A DNA stretch of 11,385 nt from Glomus cerebriforme (taxonomy: Eukaryota; Glomeromycota; Glomeromycetes; Glomerales; Glomeraceae): positions 5,237-16,621 of the forward strand of contig QKYT01001231.1 in NCBI GenBank assembly GCA_003550305.1, written 5' to 3'. Numbering within the stretch: position 1 is the stretch's first letter; every line of letters starts with the position of its first letter. Shown one piece after another: positions 1 to 8,097 of this stretch. Position numbers and translations under genes: made by a program. The notes below the pieces were generated by a model. It was not told the origin of the DNA. It saw only the letters and a program-made list of their open reading frames with translations, and ran no database searches.

Positions 1-154
1 ACTGGATAGCGAGATAATTAATAAATTGTATTTTTTAATTCTATAGTATACATATTGGATACCCGATGTATAGCAGATTTTCTGTATTTTGGGTACCTGA
101 TATTTATAAGATATCTGTAAGATATCTGTAAAATAGATTAGTTTTTGACCAGTA
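1..154 (+). mobile_element. Right end of a CACTG-ended transposon, cut by the window edge
   Basis: This 153-base module is repeated in inverted orientation at 921-1073 and in direct orientation at 1318-1459. It starts ACTGGATAGCGAGATAATT and ends TTTTTGACCAGT. In the complete element at 920-1460 the GACCAGT side is the outer end, so this copy should be the right terminal repeat of an element extending left of the window. The base after CCAGT is A where the complete copy has G. Near the end it carries two tandem copies of an 11-base unit (AGATATCTGTA), as in the copy at 921-1073; the copy at 1318 lacks 11 bases here. The seven substitutions I count against the 921-1073 copy are all transitions. 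No protein is encoded. Confidence 0.7.
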
Positions 155-919
155 TTAGCTACAACCCAAAATTTAAGAATTAGTAAATCTTAAAATATTA
201 TCTATACTATTGAAATATATGTTTTTGATATACTAAATTTTATCTACTTCTATTTTTTGAATAAATTATAAACTTTTCTAGCTTTTTGAGTTTGCTTTTG
301 TAAAGTTTTATGTTTGGTATTGAGGAGTTGAACTATAATAAAATCATAAATTTGACCTTTTACTGATCACATGATTTTGGGCAAATATATTCACTAAAAT
401 TTTGGTTACATGATTGGTTTTACTCATAAATTAATCTATATATATACTAATATTGAAAATATGAGTAAATTTTTAATATATATAATATTAACCTGCTTTT
501 TTGCATCAAAATATGTGGCAGATAAATGCTTAAAATAATTATAACTAAATCATAAAAAGGAACCATTTGATTTTATTAATAATGCAAAAAACATAACACA
601 ATTAGAAAGTTTTCATAAAAACATTGTTTGAAATGGTTATGCATATGATAATTCATCAAGAAGAAGACTTTTAAATAGTTTTTAATAACCTACTATAAAA
701 TTTTAAATAATATATAGTAAATTGTATAATATTATTCTAAGTATTGACTTAAATCTTTAGTATATTTACCTAAAAATGCAAAAGTAGAAATAATTTATGG
801 TAATGCATTAATTATATCTGATTTGTCAATAAATTAAAAAATTTTTTAATGTATTAATTATATCCAATTTATTAATAAATCAAAAATTTGAAAACTCTTC
901 ACACTTTTAACTAATAGAA
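155..919. other. AT-rich spacer between two transposon copies, no gene seen
   Basis: I find no coding-like frame on either strand. The only structure is a tandem duplication near the right side, listed separately. The last 30 bases (about 890-919) resemble 1751-1780 and form the left flank of the insertion at 920-1460. Confidence 0.6.
802..893. repeat. Two tandem 46-base units
   Basis: The unit starting at 802 (AATGCATTAATTATATCTG) recurs at 848 (AATGTATTAATTATATCCA). The differences I can align over about 42 bases (C/T, T/C, G/A, G/A, C/T, T/C) are all transitions, apart from a one-base shift in the A-run. Two AT-rich copies alone would not be remarkable, but the matching order of the words makes chance unlikely. 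Confidence 0.65.
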
Positions 920-1460
920 CACTGGTTAAAAACTGATCTATTTTACAGATATCTTACAGATATCTTATAAATATCAGGTACCCAAAATGTGGAAAATCTG
1001 CTATATATCGGGTACCCAATATGTATACTATAGAATTAAAAAATACAATTTATTAATTATCTCGCTATCCAGTAAACATAAAAAGATGAAATATAGCTCA
1101 TTCGATTTGCCTCACTGAGACGTATTGAATGGTACTAATTTCACATTTTTAGGTATGATAGATGCTGAGCAATTCGATAAATCATAAAAAAATAAACAAA
1201 AAATGCNGATTTGTCAAATATCTNGACATNTATCGCACCTAGAAATGCGAAATTAGTACCATTCGATACGTCTCAGTGAGGCNAATCGAATGAGCTATAT
1301 TTCATCNTTTTATGATCACTGAATAGTGAGATAATTAATAAATTGTATTTTTTAATTCTATAGTATACATATTGGGTACCCGATATATAGCAGATTTTCC
1401 GCATTTTGGGTACCTGATATTTATAAGATATCTGTAAGATAGATCAGTTTTTGACCAGTG
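920..1460. mobile_element. Complete 541-base palindromic non-autonomous DNA transposon, CACTA-like
   Basis: The left end reads CACTGGTTAAAAACTG and the reverse complement of the right end reads CACTGGTCAAAAACTG. The inverted repeat does not stop at a short terminus. It runs through 921-1073 against 1318-1459 and on through about 1076-1154 against 1237-1315, then degrades towards a small AT-rich centre near 1175-1207. The trinucleotide GAA flanks both sides (917-919 and 1461-1463). A related uninterrupted sequence at 1751-1806 carries one GAA at the junction. CACTR ends with a 3-base target duplication are the hallmark of the EnSpm/CACTA superfamily; assignment here is inference because no transposase is present. 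The right arm has an 11-base deletion and five undetermined bases (1207, 1224, 1230, 1283, 1307). Confidence 0.8.
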
Positions 1461-1967
1461 GAAGTAGAACCTACTGGCTAATTATTTGAATGTGAAACTT
1501 ACCATCGATGAATATATGATCTACCGACTACCATATTATATATAATATACTTTGTTCATCATTTTATTATTTTTATATATTTTATTAAATAAGCAATTAG
1601 CATAAAAATTAATTTTCTTTTTTTTTTATTTATGATCAATTCTTATTGCATTATTAGAAAAAATATGCAAAAAAAAAATACATGTAAAAAATAAATACAA
1701 AAGTTTAGGAGTTTTAGTCTGTAATATATGCTATGTCATATGATAATTATGAAAAACTCTTCACACTTCAATTAATAGAAGCAGAATCTACCAGCAAATA
1801 TTACTTAATTTTAATGGTATAATATATACTCATATAATTCAAAAAAAAAAATATAATTCAATAATTCTTTTAGATTTTTTAGTGAAGTAATCTATAATCA
1901 TTTAATATTAGAAGATACAAAATTTAAGCAATACCTCATTATTGGCAATTCAGATATTAAAAAAACA
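1461..1967. other. AT-rich spacer, no gene seen
   Basis: The start (1461-1490) is the right flank of the transposon insertion and resembles 1778-1806. The rest holds A- and T-runs and no coding-like frame. Confidence 0.6.
1751..1806 (+). repeat. Related empty site for the 920-1460 insertion
   Basis: Bases 1754-1780 (AACTCTTCACACTTCAATTA and onwards) match the left flank of the transposon at about 893-919. Bases 1778-1806 (GAAGCAGAATCTACCAGC and onwards) match its right flank at 1461-1490. Read together they give the pre-insertion sequence with a single GAA. The differences are mostly transitions. It is therefore a diverged duplicate of the host sequence into which the element jumped. Confidence 0.7.
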
Positions 1968-2624
1968 TTCTTTAGAAGTTTAATATTAATAATAGTATTT
2001 TGCATGAATTGAATTGAATCAAATTGAATTAGATTCAAATTTGATTTGATTAAATTATGAATCGTTCAAATTCAATTCGAAATTTGAATGAATTAAATTA
2101 AATCAATTTGAATTCAATTCAAAATTTGAACAAATCAAATTAAATCAATTTAATTCAGATTTAATTTAAATTTGATTTGATTTAATTTAATTTAATTTAA
2201 ATGCAGTATCATTAATTTCTGTCTTTAAAGAAAAGATATATTTATTTTAGTATCTATTTTACTTATAATTATAATTAAAATTAAAAAAAATAATACATTA
2301 TATCCATATTTATAGATTATTTTTTTTTGCAATACAAAAAAAATCATGATTGACAAATCAGAATTCAAATCAAATTAGTCAAATCAAATTTAATTCAAAT
2401 TTGATTTGAATTCAACTGATTTGGCCGATTCAAATTCAATTTGGATAAATCAAATCTAATTAAATTGAATTCAGATTTGATATCAAATCCAAATCTGAGA
2501 TTTGAATTTGATTTATGATTCAAAAATTTTGAATTAAATTGAATTGAATCTGAATCAAATTTGAATCAAATTTAATTCGGCCAAATCATCTGCAGAATAC
2601 TAGTTAATAATACTTCTTAAAGAA
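1968..2624. mobile_element. AATT-rich low-complexity element with imperfect terminal inverted repeats
   Basis: The left end (1968-2004, TTCTTTAGAAG ... TAGTATTTTGCA) matches the reverse complement of the right end (2591-2624, TTCTTTAAGAAG ... TAGTATTCTGCA) with small indels. The interior holds two blocks, 2005-2200 and about 2345-2585, built from degenerate words such as CAAATTTGATTTGA and TTGAATTGAATC, which pair with themselves and with each other on both strands. A third, weaker copy of the end sequence lies at 2201-2232, so this may be two adjacent units. No protein is encoded and I see no secure target-site duplication. Confidence 0.5.
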
Positions 2625-2675
2625 ATTTATCACTTAAGAGCACTTGACCTTGCTGATAAAGTATTTCTGATTTAA

Positions 2676-3839
2676 TTATTTTAATTGCTTTTCAATAGCC
2701 ATTTTAATATCTTCTAATAATATTGTAAAGATCCATTTTGCAATTTCATCACATAACTTAGACTTTTCTTTTAAGGAATTTAGAGTCAATTTTTCTTTAA
2801 ATAAATGGACCCAACAGTTTTCAAGTTCACATTCATTCCATATTAGCATGAATAATTCTTTACATTACTACTTTACAAAATCTTTAATTATTGCTTTCTT
2901 TAGTAAATTCACCATAATTAACTTTTCATTAGAAAAATTATGATCCACTTGGTCTTTTTTTCTATTGATTATATATCAGACGTCCTATTCTTCTGCTATT
3001 TGTCTGATTGTACTTTACTACTTATATATTCTATATCACCTGAAGAATAAAGTAATATTATAATAGTTTCATAATCTAATAAAATTTTTTATTTAAATAC
3101 TTATAATACTCTCAGTTATAAATATTCATATCTCTACTATCCCCTGGCAATCCTGGAATTTTAAACCACTTGTTTTGTGTGATAATCTTTGATAAGCTAT
3201 TGATTAAATTTTGAAATCTTTTATTATCTAAAAAAAATACAAGTTAATTTAGAATTTTTTTATCCTTTAATAAAGATGAACATTAAAGAAAGATATCTTA
3301 TTGCTATTATTTTTTGCTTTATTATCTTTCTTATCTTTCTTTGCATTTCTTTTTTCTAATCAAATAAAAAATTATAAGATATATGAAAAACATTAATAAA
3401 AGATCTGTGAATTTCTTGTTTGAGAATTAAATCATTAAAAGATATTTACCAGTAGTGGCAAGAGGTAGTAGTTGCATGATAATATAAATGTGACATTGTA
3501 AAGGTGTATATTTGTCTGAAAAAATCTCTTTATCTAAAAACAGATCGCTTGAATTTAATTTTTTAAGACTGAAAATTTGTTTAATATATTCTATTTTTGG
3601 ATTTTCAAGTATTTTCCTATTTTCTTTGCTAGCAGAAATTTTAACCTTCCAAAGTTAGGTTTAATATCACTACTATCAAAGTTATTTGATATTTCCTTCC
3701 AGATATGCTTTTTTAAAAGTTCAATAGTAAAGTCTTTAATGAAAATCCAACTGTTATTAATAGAAATTTCTTTGGCAACAATAATCATAAATTTGTTAAA
3801 AGATCTTTTCATAATAAAGCAAGTTAATACTTTTTTCAT
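2676..3839 (-). pseudogene. Decayed gene of unknown function, several frameshifts and stops
   Basis: I do not recognise this gene. Reading the minus strand from 3839, an 82-codon open stretch runs to 3591. In another frame, from about 3650, a coding-like stretch (FSLKKLNSSDLFLDKEIFSD and onwards) runs to a possible intron (3449 to 3356, GTAAAT...TTAG), and a lysine- and asparagine-rich piece follows. Next comes a frame with NKWFKIPGLPGDSRDMNIYN near 3170-3110, then a shifted frame with LYSSGDIEYISSKVQSDK near 3040-3000. The last piece carries WNECELENCWVHLFKEKL and ends at TAA 2678-2676. In-frame stops include a TGA after NIYN, a TAG after SDK, and an adjacent TAG-TAA pair near 2860, all where Trp or Gln codons could have stood. 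Residue composition and sustained frames indicate a former protein gene of roughly 350 codons. It could be a host gene or part of a transposon. Confidence 0.6.
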
Positions 3840-4672
3840 TTTGAATAATTAATTACAAATATAAAGACTGAGAGTTAAAATAAGATTCAAAAAAATCAAT
3901 TTTCAGTATAATATAGTAAAAGATTATGGATACAATATTAGACCTAACAGATAGAGAATTTTTCTCAAATTTAGTTTATATTTGAGATAGCAAAAGTATT
4001 TGAAATAGCAAAGAATAGTTTAATAATTTGATTATTTATCATATATATATGTTTTTATAAATGGTTGTTGACTAACTATAAGTTAGTAATATTATGAACT
4101 AAATCAGTAATATGTTAAGGATTAAAATATAAAATTATGAAAAAAAAATTTATCAATCAAAAACTAACTATATGTTATAATGTCACATAAGAATGCCAAT
4201 CAAAATAATTCTAGTTATTATATTCTGAAAGATTGCAAACAAGTTTAATTATAACTGTGCATTTTGCAAGATTTACAAAAAAGTGATTTAGAGCTTACAA
4301 AGCTAATATTTATTTTTTTATTAAGTGAAAAATATAAACTTTTAGTAAGTTTACTATTTCTGACTCCATATGATCTATGCATAACTGACATCTATTTTAT
4401 TCTATCCTGAATATCGATGCTAAGATATATAAAATTGGATTAGAGTTAATGTTGTTAGTACAAATAGTTAAAACGCTGATATGATTTATAGGTATTAGCA
4501 TAGAACTACTATTTTATTTTGTAAAACAAATTTATGTATTATTAAATTATGTAATTTATTTTTTTGTATCAATAAAGCAATGTAATTTTGATAAGATATT
4601 GTTTTATTTATTTCTATACTAATGAATTTTTAAATTATTTTATTCTTTATAAAAAAATTATTATCAAATACT
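3840..4672. other. AT-rich intergenic stretch, no gene seen
   Basis: This lies between the divergent starts of two decayed genes and may once have held both promoters. I see no recognisable promoter element, repeat family or coding-like frame in it. Confidence 0.55.
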
Positions 4673-5555
4673 ATGCAATTCATTGATTCATTAAGAGAAT
4701 TAAATTCTAAGCTCTTAACTAAAATTGCAGAGTTTAGAAAGAAGAATGTTAAGATATCCAAACTTAGAAAGAAGTTACTAAAGTTTACTAAGATTGAGAT
4801 TAAGAATATGATATTAAGGCAGATTATTGAAGAGAATGCAAAGTATAATGCTAAAAATACTAAACATAAGATCAGAATTGAGGAATTGGAAAAAATAATG
4901 CAGATATTTTAGCTGAGAATGCTAAGCTTAAAGCTGAATAGCCAAATTAAAATATGATTTTGATTTATCTGATCTTATAAAGTCTCAGCAATCTTAATAC
5001 ATCACTAATGTACAGAACTTATGCTCTATTAGAAAAGAAGAGATATCAGAGATAATAGCTAATATTTTGCATAATATACCTGATCCTGTAATGGATCAGC
5101 TCATAAATGAAGTATTTAGTAATAATGCAAATATTAAGTTAGTGGAAAAAAGGAAAAGGAACACATTCTTAGATGAGACAAATAAGAAAAAGATTAGTGA
5201 TGAGATAAAACAGAGAGAAATAAAAAAAAAAAATTATTGCATAAATCAGCTATCCAGGACTTATTTGGATTCACTAAAGTAAACATCTCTTCTGTAATAA
5301 AAGATAAAAAATCTCAATCATATAAAAAAAAGAAAGTGGAAAATAATATACAGAATGTATTTGATTTCATAATCACTTCAGTACCTGAGAAAAATCACTA
5401 AAAAGCACTTTACATATGACTAAATTTTCATGATAACTTGTCACAAAAAATCTGATATGAATAATCTTCCAAAAATATTGCAAAATTTAGCTTACTTAAT
5501 ATAAGAAACATGAGGTATGAAAGATAAAGCAATTCAAGTTAATCAAAAAGAAATA

Positions 5556-5871
5556 CCGTATATCACGGGCCATAGTACCCCCCCTATGCATAGTACCCCT
5601 CTTGAAAAATTTAATAGAATTGTATAGTATCCGGGGGGATATTTTACAATTATCTCGTGATCCAGTGATCAGATTTGAGCCATCTTTTTTTTGTTTGATA
5701 GCTCTCATTGAGCTCTTCATAATAAAAAAAAAGATCGTTCAAATTGGACCGGTATATTGTGAGATATTCGCAAAAAACGGAATTTTTAGGGTTTATTTAG
5801 TACCCGAGGGTACAGGGTCAAACCCCCGATTTTTGCAAGATACCCGGGGTACTGTGGCCCGCTATATATGG
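5556..5871. mobile_element. 316-base TA-flanked MITE inserted in the coiled-coil gene
   Basis: The ends are inverted repeats of about 26-28 bases. The left reads CCGTATATCACGGGCCATAG and the reverse complement of the right reads CCATATATAGCGGGCCACAG, and both continue into AGTACCCC. A TA dinucleotide flanks each side (5554-5555 and 5872-5873), as expected for Tc1/mariner-type or other TA-targeting elements. Its G- and C-runs (CCCCCCC, CCGGGGGG, CCCGGGG) contrast sharply with the AT-rich surroundings. The open frames inside it appear accidental. Removing the element with one TA joins the two halves of the interrupted gene in the same frame. Confidence 0.8.
5648..5671 (+). repeat. Short module shared with the CACTG element
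   Basis: AATTATCTCGTGATCCAGT inside the TA element matches 17 of 19 bases of the inner boundary of the CACTG element's long repeat (1055-1073). The reverse complement of 1313-1336 extends the match into the following GATCA. The two elements otherwise have different ends. Confidence 0.6.
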
Positions 5872-6070
5872 TAATATGTTGGTATTTCTATATTATAGAA
5901 TTTAATAAAAAGATTGAAAAGTTTATGATCAAGTATAAAGTTGGTGAGAAAAAAGCAAAAAGTATGATTTATAACAATCTTATTAAACTTCTTCCTCCTG
6001 GTACTAAACATAATATAATACTAAAACAAACTTAAAGAGCAAGAACTTCTTTTAATTAAAAAAAGAGGAT

Positions 6071-6932
6071 ATGGCTCAACCTAATATGAACAATGCTATC
6101 AATGTCATCTTGGATATTTATCAAATTATATCAACTAATCTGCAAGATATTCATGTATATATGAATACAGATAGAATACCAATTTATTCACATATAATTC
6201 ATTTTTTTGATAATATAACAGATAATTTAGACAAAATTATTATGTATATAAGTATCATTTAATAAGGAATAGACTAATATTATATATTGATTAATAATGG
6301 GAATAGGCAGGTGCAGAATCTTAGAAATAAGTTAAATAATGTTAGAAATCAAATAATAGTCCAGAATAATGTATATAGATATTGGTGATATATAGCCCAA
6401 TCTAGTTAAACTAAGTCAAGTAGATTATTATGAGAAAAATTTGTTCTTCAACTACTATTAAAGAGGCAAACTCATCAATTGTGATAATTTTAGGCAAATG
6501 GAAAAATGCTAGAATATAACTGTAATCAGTTATATAAGTGATATGAGAAATAAAAAAATAAAACTTATGCTGAATGATAAAATAATTTTAATTTACAACA
6601 ACAAATATTTGCATTATAAACAATCTTTTTAATATATAACACATAAGTATGGCAGAATATCTACTTCCAAAATTTTATGATTTAGCTGGTAAAGATCCAG
6701 TAGACTATATAAAAGATTTGTATCAATGGTATGAAGCCTCTTCTAATCATGATGCGAATGCAAATCATCAATACCCAAATTTATATTAATAAACTTTTTG
6801 AATCAAGTTTAAAAGATTATGTAAAGATTGGTATAAAACTGAGATTAAAGACAAAAATTGAAAATTGCAAACATTAGTGATAATACTGATCTTGCAAATA
6901 TTGGACATCTAAACTTTTTAAAAAAAACTTAA
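6071..6932 (+). pseudogene. gag-like relic of an LTR retrotransposon
   Basis: A frame opens at ATG 6071 (MAQPNMNNAINVILD) and stops at 6262. The same frame continues after stops with NNGNRQVQNLRNKLNNVRNQ (from 6293), which looks like the glutamine/asparagine-rich N-terminal part of a gag polyprotein. From ATG 6649 another frame gives EYLLPKFYDLAGKDPVDYIK, a pattern like retrotransposon capsid N-terminal regions (PKFY-x(5)-DP). Frameshifted pieces follow: INKLFESSLKDY (6785), KDWYKTEIKDKN (near 6820) followed by a TGA and KLQ, and then NISDNTDLANIGHLN ending at TAA 6930-6932. I recall similar gag proteins from Rhizophagus. No protease, reverse transcriptase or integrase and no LTR pair are visible here, so it is a fragment. 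Confidence 0.55.
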
Positions 6933-7479
6933 TTATTAGTGATTCATTTTATTAGTCACAGGGACATTGTGTTTTGACTATCTTCATAAAGTATTAAAGT
7001 GGAATACGGACTAATTAATTAACATATAATAAATAATTATTTAACTATAAATAACAACAGTTTTTAGAAGATTCTCACAAGCATTGTATACTAAAATCAT
7101 TTTTAAGAACTATCTTTAATATAACTACATTCTTGTTTATTGCTCCTTTTGTTGTAATACTTTGGATTTGAAGCCAAAAATGTCAAAAGCAAATAAGATC
7201 TGCATATAACAAAGTTTAACTTGAGTCATTTTTAAAATTTGCTAAAAAAAAAATTTGATTACACAATCATACTGTATTTAAAACCTTTCAAATTAATAAA
7301 TAATATTTCTGTAATAAAATAAATGATGACTTCTAATATGATCAATATGTTATTTAATTAAAAATTCAATACAAATTATAACTAGTCCGTGCAGCTAGTC
7401 TGTACGATTTTTGTTTGATTGATCGTTAATTATAATAAATTAAATAATTAAATATTAAATAATTAAATTAAGAAGTTTG
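6933..7479. other. AT-rich spacer with a weak inverted-repeat pair
   Basis: No coding-like frame is seen. ACGGACTAATTA at 7006-7017 matches the reverse complement of 7379-7390 at 11 of 12 bases, and the right copy is followed by a second CTAGTC word at 7395. This could bound a 385-base element, but I see no target duplication. Confidence 0.4.
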
Positions 7480-7722
7480 CTATTTATCACCAGTAATGAT
7501 CATCACCGGTGTTTTCAAATTTGGTAATTCCGGTAATTCCGGCCAAAATTTAAGTGATCGACAAATAATTTCCTTTTTGGGATCTTGTGTAACCCAAATT
7601 TCAATTTTGAAGAGAACAAAATTTCCTTTTTTGGATCGTGTAACGTTACCTAAATATTCATAAAAGGAAATTCCGGCCAGCGTTAAAGTTTTGGCCAAAA
7701 TTATATATGTGACGACTAACAT
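7480..7722 (-). CDS. 80-codon open frame inside the MITE, hypothetical
   Basis: The frame runs from ATG at 7722 to TAG at 7480 and would encode MLVVTYIILAKTLTLAGISF and so on, with a repeat-derived ELPELPNL stretch and a C-terminus PVMIITGDK that is encoded by the element's terminal inverted repeat. The first 20 residues are hydrophobic. No domain is recognised. Since its end coincides with the MITE end, and its repeats are the element's own repeats, I think it is more likely a chance frame than a real gene. Conservation of the frame between element copies would be needed to believe it. Confidence 0.2.
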   Translation of the reverse strand: MLVVTYIILAKTLTLAGISFYEYLGNVTRSKKGNFVLFKIEIWVTQDPKKEIICRSLKFWPELPELPNLKTPVMIITGDK

Positions 7723-7869
7723 ATGACGAATAGACTTTTACACCTCGAAAAAATTGTCCCTGAAATAAATAGTGAAAATTGAAAACTGGGGATGTGACAC
7801 GATGTGATGAATTATTACATATATAAGGTCACGTGATTACCGGTGATGATCACCACCGGTGATTTGTAG
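7480..7869. mobile_element. 390-base inverted-repeat element (MITE) with CCGGT-rich ends
   Basis: The left end (7480-7510) contains ATCACC, GATCATCACCGGT. The reverse complement of the right end (7869-7839) reads CTACAAATCACCGGTGGTGA and then TCATCACCGGT; the two agree over 31 bases with about six mismatches. Inside, the phrase ATTTCCTTTTTGGGATC (from about 7568) is echoed at about 7620, and GGTAATTCC is repeated in tandem near 7524-7541. A partial copy of the right end lies at 8300-8336, which supports a dispersed family. The exact boundary and target duplication are unclear because the bases just outside are T-rich on both sides. Confidence 0.65.
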
Positions 7870-8097
7870 TATTTTTCTTAAATTAATTACAATAAAATAT
7901 AAATAAATAAAATTAAGCACGAAAATAATTATTTTAAAAATATCATGGCGTGAAGTATAAATTAAGTGCAAAAAATAGATAATGTTTTAAAATGTGTAAT
8001 TAAATTAATTAATAAATAAATATCTCATAGTAAATAAATTAAAGGATTAAACTACTGTACCTCTTGTAAAAACATTGATAATTAGTAAATAAAACCA
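7870..8097. other. AT-rich spacer, no gene seen
   Basis: Runs of A, T and AATT words only; no coding-like frame, hairpin or repeat family recognised. Confidence 0.5.

Larger units (their letters stand above)
4673..6066 (+). pseudogene. Decayed coiled-coil protein gene, split by a transposon
   Basis: The N-terminus opens with MQFIDSLRELNSKLLTKIAE and continues as a lysine-rich heptad-like coiled coil to 4912. The frame then shifts at an A-run (NADILAENAKLKAE, 4900-4938) and again at 4941, where a third frame runs to 5282 with one internal TAA (IPDPVMDQLINEVFSNN near 5076-5126). Another shift at the A-run 5222-5233 leads to DLFGFTKVNISSVIKDKK (from 5258), ending at 5401. A further piece (ATG 5517 to 5555) stops at the element at 5556-5871. 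The same frame resumes at 5874 with ICWYFYIIEFNKKIEKF and then EKKAKSMIYNNLIKLLP. I recall a large Glomeromycotina-specific family of uncharacterised proteins with this start and a KAxSMIY...LLP...RAR block; that match is from memory. Function unknown. Confidence 0.65.

Noticed and set aside
1986..2612. TTAATAATA at 1986-1994 and 2604-2612 as a 9-base target duplication of a Mutator-type element
   Set aside because: The similarity between the two sides continues outwards as an inverted repeat beyond these words, so they lie inside the element ends; such a word also arises easily in AT-rich DNA.
3577..3852. Plus-strand open frame of 91 codons
   Set aside because: Its F/I/L/N-rich product is the shadow of the minus-strand decayed gene, which reads better.
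5496..5874. Open frames across the TA-flanked element on both strands
   Set aside because: They start or end at arbitrary points relative to the element and contain its terminal repeats; no domain is visible.
1..6932. Repeat-induced point mutation as the proven cause of the transition bias
   Set aside because: The pattern fits, but CpG methylation decay explains many sites equally well and the dinucleotide statistics cannot be computed here.
7006..7390. Element bounded by ACGGACTAATTA and TAACTAGTCCGT
   Set aside because: Only 12 bases match, the interior shows no further pairing and no target duplication is seen; noted only as a weak repeat pair.
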